Source: Artocarpus heterophyllus (taxonomy: Eukaryota; Streptophyta; Magnoliopsida; Rosales; Moraceae). From it: 64,000 bases of DNA. Below the pieces are notes generated by a model that was given only the letters and a program-made list of their open reading frames with translations, did not search any database and had not been told where the DNA came from. The DNA is taken from assembly GCA_025403435.1 (NCBI GenBank), contig CM046333.1:31083521-31147520 (forward strand). Reading direction: 5' to 3'. The position numbers and the translations under genes were made by a program. How positions within the stretch are numbered: position 1 is the stretch's first letter; each line of letters starts with the position of its first letter. Below are positions 58,308-64,000 of the stretch, piece by piece.

Positions 58308-61300
58308 CTAAGTGAGTAAACACAGCAAATTTTGCATCCCCATAGCTTCCACATGCCTTTCGAAGACTCTCCCAGTAAGTGTCTTCGTAAATGGATCAGC
58401 TAAATTGTCCTCTGACGCGATCTTGCACACCGTGACATGCCCGCTCTCAACGAAGTCCTTTATCACATGATACTTCCGATCAATATGCTTATTCTTCTTG
58501 TGAAATCTTGGTTCCTTAGCATTAGCTACCGCCGCACTGTTATCACAGTACAGTGATACCGCCCTATCCATACCAGGAACTACCTCAAGATCCCCAAGGA
58601 ACTTGCGGAGCCACACTGCTTCTTTCGAAGCATCACTAGCTGCCATATACTCGGCCTCCATCGTTGAATCCGAAGTGCAATTTTGCTTCGCACTTCTCCA
58701 ACTGATGGCACCGCCACCTAGAGTAAACACAAACCCCGAAGTCGATTTCCTAGAATCCAGGCAGGATTGAAAATCCGAATCAGTGTATCCTAGAGGAGTT
58801 AAATCCTCACCCGAATACACAAGCATATACCCTCGAGTCCTTCTCAGGTACTTGAAAATATGCTTTACCGCAACCCAATGGTTCGGTCCTGGATCCGCCT
58901 GAAATCGACTCACAATCCCGACCGCATAGCTAATATCCGGTCGAGTGCAAAGCATGGCATACATGAGACTACCCACTGCAGAAGCATAAGGTACCTTCTT
59001 CATGTATTCTCTTTCTTCATAAGACTTTGGAGAGTCTTTCTTAGAAAGAGTAATTCCAGACCTAGATGGTTGCCCACCTTTCTTGGAATCCTGCATTGCA
59101 AACCTCCTAAGAATTTTATCTATGTAGCCGGCCTGTGACAAAGCTATCATTTTGTTCTTCCTATCTCGAAAGATCTAGGATACCGAGAACAAAATTAGCC
59201 TCACCTAAGTCCTTCATGTCAAACTGCTTGGTCAACCATAATTTGACCGATGACAATGCCCCAACGTCATTGCCAATTAGCAGAATGTCATCTACATAGA
59301 GTAGTAGAAAAACCACCTTCCCATTCTTAATGTGTTTGTAAACACATGGTTCATCCACATTTTGTGAGAACCCATAAGTCTTGATCACTTGATCAAATCT
59401 TATGTTCCAAGAACGAGAAGCCTGCTTAAGTCCATAAATTGACTTTAGCAGCTTACAAACCTTACCCTCTTGACCCGCGACCTTGAACCCGTCTGGTTGT
59501 TCCATATAAATGGACTCATCAAGATAGCCATTCAGAAAAGCCGTCTTGACATCCATCTGCCAAATCTGTAGTCGAGAGCGGCAACTATGGACAAGAGAAT
59601 CCGGATGGACTTAAGCATGGCTACAGGCGAAAAGGTTTCCTCATAATCGATTCCTTCCTTTTGCGTATAACCCTTAGCTACCAGTCTAACCTTAAAGGTT
59701 TCGACCTTTCCATCAACTCCTCTTTTCCTCTTGTAGATCCATTTACACCCTATGGGTTTTACCCCTTCGGGAAGATCCACAAGCTCCCAGACCTGATTAG
59801 TCTCCATAGACTTCATCTCTATGTTCATGGCCTCTATCTAGAGTCTTGAATCAACATCCTCCATGGCTTCTGCGTAAGTATAAGGATCCCTGTCATGTTC
59901 ATCCGGTTCAGTCAAAAAGACTTCCCCATTGAACATATACCTCTCAGGTTGACGCCCGATCCTCCCACTACGCCGAAGCCCCTGAGGTTGTTGTTCAGGT
60001 TTGTTTGGTTTTTCTACACTGATCGGAATGGTTTCATTCGGAACCTCTGGAGTAAACGGATCACCCCTCAACTCCTCAAGCACCACTTTGCTTTGAGGTT
60101 TAAAGTCGTTCATGTAAATCTCCTCAAGGAAAGTTGCATTAGTTGAAACCACGACTTTATTTTCCTTTGGGTTATAAAAATAACGCCCTTTAGTCCCTTT
60201 TGGATATCCTACAAACACGCAAACTTCTGAACGTGCTTCCAACTTATTCGGATCCTTAAATAGGACATGAGCTGGACATCCCCATATGCGAATATGGTTT
60301 AAGGATGTCTTTCGTCTTGTCCACAACTCGTGAGGAGTTTTAGGGATCGATTTTGAAGGCACATTGTTCAAAAGATAACATGCGGTTTGTAGTGCATATC
60401 CCCAAAAGGATAAAGGCAATGATGAATAACTCATCATGGACCGAATCATGTCCAACAAAGTCCTATTCCTTCTCTCCGCTACGCCATTCTACTGCGGAGT
60501 GCCCGGCGCAGTCAAATGGGATAAAATCCCATTCTCTAACAAGTGTCCCAAGAACTCTTTAGAAAGGTATTCCCCACCTCGATCCAATCGAAGTGCTTTT
60601 ATGAGTTTACCCAATTGCTTTTCCACTTCAGCCCGAAACTCCCTGAACTTATCATAAGTTTCGCTTTTGTGGTGCATCAGGTACACATACCCATATCTTG
60701 AGTAATTGTCAATAAAAGTGACGAAGTACTCATACCCTCCTCGTGCCCGGATGTTCATCGGTCCACAAACATCACTATGCACAAGTTCTAGAACCCCTTC
60801 GGCCCTATTGCCCTTAAACCCGTATGGTCTTTTAGTCATTTTACCCTCCAAACAAGACTCACATTGAGGTATAGATTCCACCTTTAAGTGACTTAAAGGT
60901 CCATCCCTTACCAACCTTTGAATCCTATTCAGGTTAATATGGCCAAGGCGCAAATGCCAAAGATAAGTCTTATTAGAGTGAGAAGTTTTAAGTCTTTTTG
61001 AGTCATTATCATTTATCTCAACATTAAGCAATAAGTCCATCTTAGGTTTGATAAAATATAGATTATTTTGCATCCATCCAGAACAGATAAAAGATTTGTT
61101 TTTACGAATCGCCACTTTTTCATTAAAAGATACCACGTAGGAGTCTTTAAATAAAGAAGATACAGAAATTAAATTCCTTTTAAATTTAGGAACATAAAAA
61201 CGGTCTCGCAAAATTAAACTCCTATAATTATCAAAATAAAGATGGATATCTCCCACTGCTTCCGCTGAGACCAAGGATCCATCGCCCATCCGAAGCGTTA

Positions 61301-62264
61301 AGTCTTCACGAAATTGACTTCTCGTTTCTTTGAATCCCTGCAGAGAAACACAAACATGATTAGTTGCACCGGAATCTATGACCCAGATGTCACTGGATTC
61401 CTCAACCAAACAAGTTTCTAAATATAGAAGATCACACCTACCTCCCTTGGAAAGGAAGTCCTTGCAATGCTTCTTTATATGCCCGACCTTACCACAAAAG
61501 AAGCACTTAAGCTTCTTTGGGTTCTTCTTCTTCTTCTTCTTCTTGCTCTTGGTAGCAACAGGAATAGAAGACTTACCACTCTTGGCCCGATGCTTCTTTC
61601 CATTCCCAGAGTTAGGATTGGAACCAGAAGCAGCTACCATATTGGCCTCTCCACCAGCAGGAGACTCCCTGATCAACAGTTCAAACTCCTGTAACTGTTT
61701 CATCAGTTCTGTTAAGGTCATATCCCGTCTATTGCTTAAATTAAAAGTAGCTCTAAACAGAATAAATTCCTTAGACAGAGTCTCAAAGACCATAGTCATC
61801 TGAGTTTCAGCATCGATGTCGGCTCCATTGGTTTGAGCCTCAGCGAGGTAACCCATGACCAACATCATATGCTCCTTTATAGATGTCCTCGGTCTCTGTC
61901 TATAGTTTAAGAGTTTTCGAAGTGCCCCTTGTCGCTTTGTTATGGCTTGGCCTCCAAACATGTCCTCAAGATTATCCAAGATCTGCTTTGCAGTCTCATA
62001 ATCCTGATGTTGAGCCTGCAGCATATTGTTCATGCTAGCCATAACATAGCAGCTGGCCTGATCATTAGCATCTTTCCAGCGATCGTATGCTTGGAATTGC
62101 TCATTACTTGAGTCTCCCGTAGGCTCGGGAGGACAAGGAGTTGTCAGTACATATTTCAGTTTCTCAAAGGAAAGGACGATGTCCAGGTTCCGTTTCCAAT
62201 CATTATAGTTCTCACCGGTTAATTGGTTTTTGTCAAGTATCGATGATAAAGCGTTTTTAGACAT
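58308..62264 (-). pseudogene. E1 gag-PR-IN-RT-RH polyprotein (near-intact, four lesions)
   Basis: Starts at the ATG at 62264-62262 (MSKNALSSILDKNQL); the frame is open further upstream, but this Met is the conserved start. Gag is followed by a Lys tract and an intact CCHC knuckle (CFFCGKVGHIKKHC, near 61480), then protease (WVIDSGATNHVC, near 61375). Integrase has WHLRLGHINLNRIQ..CESC, then HSDVCGP, DRGGEY and GTPQ. RT has [16 protein letters not shown] and YVDD (near 59290). RNase H has GYTDSDF, TMEAEY, LYCDNSAAVA and HIDRKYH. Lesions: TAG for CAG at 60489-60491, TAG probably for TGG at 59838-59840, a one-base deletion near 59570 and a one-base insertion near 59175. All catalytic motifs I could check are present. 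It copies and inserts element DNA in this family. Confidence 0.96.
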
Positions 62265-63874
62265 TTTCAATCTACAATAAAGAATCATATACCAAACATA
62301 AGCAAACATATATAATAATTTAGTAAGATAACACAATCATGTAAAATCATACAAATGTGTTTATGTGTCAAAACCTTGAAAATATCACAACCTTACAACG
62401 ATAATTCCCAACTCAGAATTCAACAAGCTCCTAGGGGAGTCATGCCAAATTCAATCAGGAACACGGATCCCCTCCTGATTAATATATGCCATCCAGGACC
62501 CGTATGATCCAACATATACTAATAATCATTTCTTTGGCCATTAATTTTATTAACAGAGCTCCTAGGGGAGGTTAATAATAAAATTAACGTGAGTGTATAA
62601 CCACAGTTTCAATATTTTATCCACGATTTATAATCACCACCTAGGGGTGTGCAACCATAAATCATACTAAAATACCTTATCCTTTCAGAGATCGAATCTG
62701 ATACATGATAGAAATCCCTTCCTAGGGGTCAGGGCCACCATGTTCTTCCTATGGACCAACGATGGAGGCCCTAGGTTCTCTCTTCGAAAACCTTCTCCCA
62801 CTCAATCTTTTGAAGTCAAGGTTTTATTTTAAAATTATGCATGAACAATTTTAATATGAGCGGCACTCCCTATTCTATATGGCATGTTATCAATATACAT
62901 GGTAAATCATATTATAATGCAGACAAGCAAAGCAATCAAGCAAAGCTACAAGCATAATAATAATAACCGTAATATTATGGTTCCACCCTAGAGAATAGAA
63001 AAATAAGATTACAAGAGAATAATCGAGACATTTATCGATTCTTCATCCTTGAATCCTCAAGCTGTATCCTTCTTCATGTAATATCCATCTTCAAGTCTCC
63101 AATCCCGTATGAATTGAACACTTCATATTTCCGGTCATATCCAAATTTAATGTTTCTTAGAATCGTCCCAAAAATAAAATTAAAACTGCATTGAAAAAAT
63201 TGCACCTTTTCTGGACACCTGGCAGCTCTCGGTCGGTAGTCCGATCTGGGTGATCGGTCTGCCGATCATGGTGGTTCGGCCTGCCAAACATGAAGGTTCG
63301 GCCTGCCGGCAGAGCACCAAAATTTCTGCCCCACTGTCGGCCTGCCGAACTGTGAGGTCCGGCATGCCGACCGAGCAGAAAACGTACATTCCAGAAAATA
63401 CAATTTTAATGCAATTCATCAATTTTATTTTCAACAATTCAAAAACATAAAATTAGAGACTCAGGAAATACCTGGAGGGGCCATCATCTATCTTTAAGTT
63501 CCGACTTCTCGTTCCGTCTTCTCCGAATAATTATTTAATTACAAAATTCTTACAAATTAAAAATTAAATAATAATTCCTAGACGGAGATGATAGTCCACC
63601 ATCTAATTACATGAAAAACCTAGATACACATTCTAACCTCTAAGGAACCATAACCGGTATTAATTAATTAATTAATAAATAATTAAACAACAATTTAATC
63701 AACCATAATTAATTAATAAACATTCACCATATAATCCATGACAACATATATATTATATAGAAACCTAGAGTGCCATCTCTCTATAAAATTTAATTCAAGC
63801 ATTGGAGAGATTAAGATCACAAAATTTATGCATATAACATGATCACAAACTTACAAATTTATGTAAAAACCTCG
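62265..63874 (-). other. E1 untranslated leader (1.6 kb) with hairpins and palindromes
   Basis: Four hairpin motifs with loop CCTA on the coding strand: 62716-62734, 62638-62649, 62559-62570 and 62428-62439. The third is extended by a second stem (ATTAAC/GTTAAT at 62549-62554 and 62571-62576). A long imperfect inverted repeat lies at about 62477-62525. A palindrome array lies at 63233-63370. No protein-coding region was found; small open frames such as 63180-63437 come from the palindromes. Confidence 0.8.
63233..63370 (-). promoter_or_regulatory. E1 leader array of palindromes
   Basis: On the plus strand, GG positions of the TCGGCCTGCCGA-type units fall at 63235, 63256, 63278, 63300, 63339 and 63361 (steps 21, 22, 22, 39 and 22). 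The motif is the same as in the U3 array but lies within the transcribed leader. Its function is unknown. Confidence 0.6.
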
Positions 63875-63887
63875 GCTCTGATACCAA
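63875..63887 (-). other. E1 primer binding site
   Basis: The minus strand reads TTGGTATCAGAGC (the flanking leader continues CGAGG), initiator-Met tRNA type. Confidence 0.93.
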
Positions 63888-63888
63888 T

Positions 63889-64000
63889 TGTTGGAAACAA
63901 AGTGCGCAGCGGAATTTTAAAATTTTTTCATCAGAGTATTTTCCAAAACACAAGTTTGACATGTTATATGTATAAATTAAACAGATCTTACTAACCTCAG
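63889..64000 (-). repeat. E1 5' LTR, inner 112 bp
   Basis: TGTTGGAAACAAAGTGCGCA on the plus strand. It continues beyond the window. Confidence 0.93.

Larger units (their letters stand above)
56283..64000 (-). mobile_element. Ty1/copia LTR retrotransposon E1 (best preserved; 5' LTR leaves window)
   Basis: Order from right to left: 5' LTR (63889 onward), primer site 63875-63887, leader 62265-63874, gag-pol 58308-62264, polypurine tract 58294-58306 and 3' LTR 56283-58293. The full length would be about 9.6 kb. The left flank is GTTAT (56278-56282) within a chromovirus integrase gene. Only two stops and two frameshifts separate the coding region from an open state. The 2-kb LTRs and the RT and Gag sequences suggest the Tork/TAR/Angela side of copia; no phylogeny was run. 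Confidence 0.95.

Noticed and set aside
61378..61803. A 141-codon plus-strand frame opposite E1 gag/protease
   Set aside because: Antisense shadow; the Phe/Leu run is the reverse of the Gag Lys tract, and the sense strand carries the known domains.
1..64000. CRISPR arrays, operons, tRNA or rRNA genes, endogenous pararetrovirus
   Set aside because: No spaced identical direct repeats of CRISPR type, no cloverleaf or rRNA segments noticed, and all reverse-transcriptase sequence seen has copia-type domain order with LTRs.

Overview
This window is AT-rich plant nuclear DNA, almost certainly from a flowering plant. It is a pile of nested transposable elements. No complete host gene, tRNA, rRNA or CRISPR array was recognised. 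The plant assignment rests on Ty1/copia elements primed by initiator-Met tRNA, Athila/Tat-type and chromovirus-type Ty3/gypsy pieces, a Mutator-like transposase relic, a CACTA element and MITE-like insertions. The species cannot be told.

One copia family dominates and is present in six copies, labelled here E5, E6, B, A, E2 and E1. Its LTRs are about 2 kb (TGTTAG...CCAACA on the coding strand). The primer site is TTGGTATCAGAGC, the leader before gag is about 1.6 kb, and a single gag-PR-IN-RT-RH frame is followed by the tract AAGTGGGAGAT. On the minus strand lie E5 (1-4351, running off the left edge, inserted in the gag of E6), E6 (4352-8578), E2 (45941-55321, both LTRs present) and E1 (56283 to beyond 64000, the best preserved). 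On the plus strand is a composite, 26410-39431. Here element A sits inside the 5' LTR of element B, and a later deletion fused A's reverse transcriptase to B's leader.

Between 8579 and 26409 lie a Tat-like gag scrap, a Mutator-like transposase relic, a Tat-type LTR interrupted by a 1.03-kb non-autonomous CACTA element, a 3.6-kb probable solo gypsy LTR (17209-20776) ending in a 147-bp tandem duplication, and long AT-rich stretches with no gene. Between 39432 and 45940 lie an Athila-like gag with its primer site and LTR (minus strand; the LTR/primer-site junction is duplicated), a small MITE, and an Athila-like LTR with primer site between perfect 5-bp repeats. From 55322 to 56282 are the LTR and integrase C-terminus of a chromovirus, into which E2 and E1 inserted separately.

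Two features of the copia family stand out and are not explained by ordinary annotation. (1) Arrays of a GC-rich near-palindrome (TCGGCAGGCCGA) at 21-22-bp spacing lie about 120 bp upstream of the TATA box in U3, and similar arrays lie in the untranslated leader; traces occur in every copy. (2) A series of leader hairpins shares a constant CCUA loop while its stems change in a compensated way (CUCC/GGAG, CACC/GGUG). All six coding regions are broken, often by TAG codons explained by C-to-T change in CAG context, as expected of CHG-methylated DNA.
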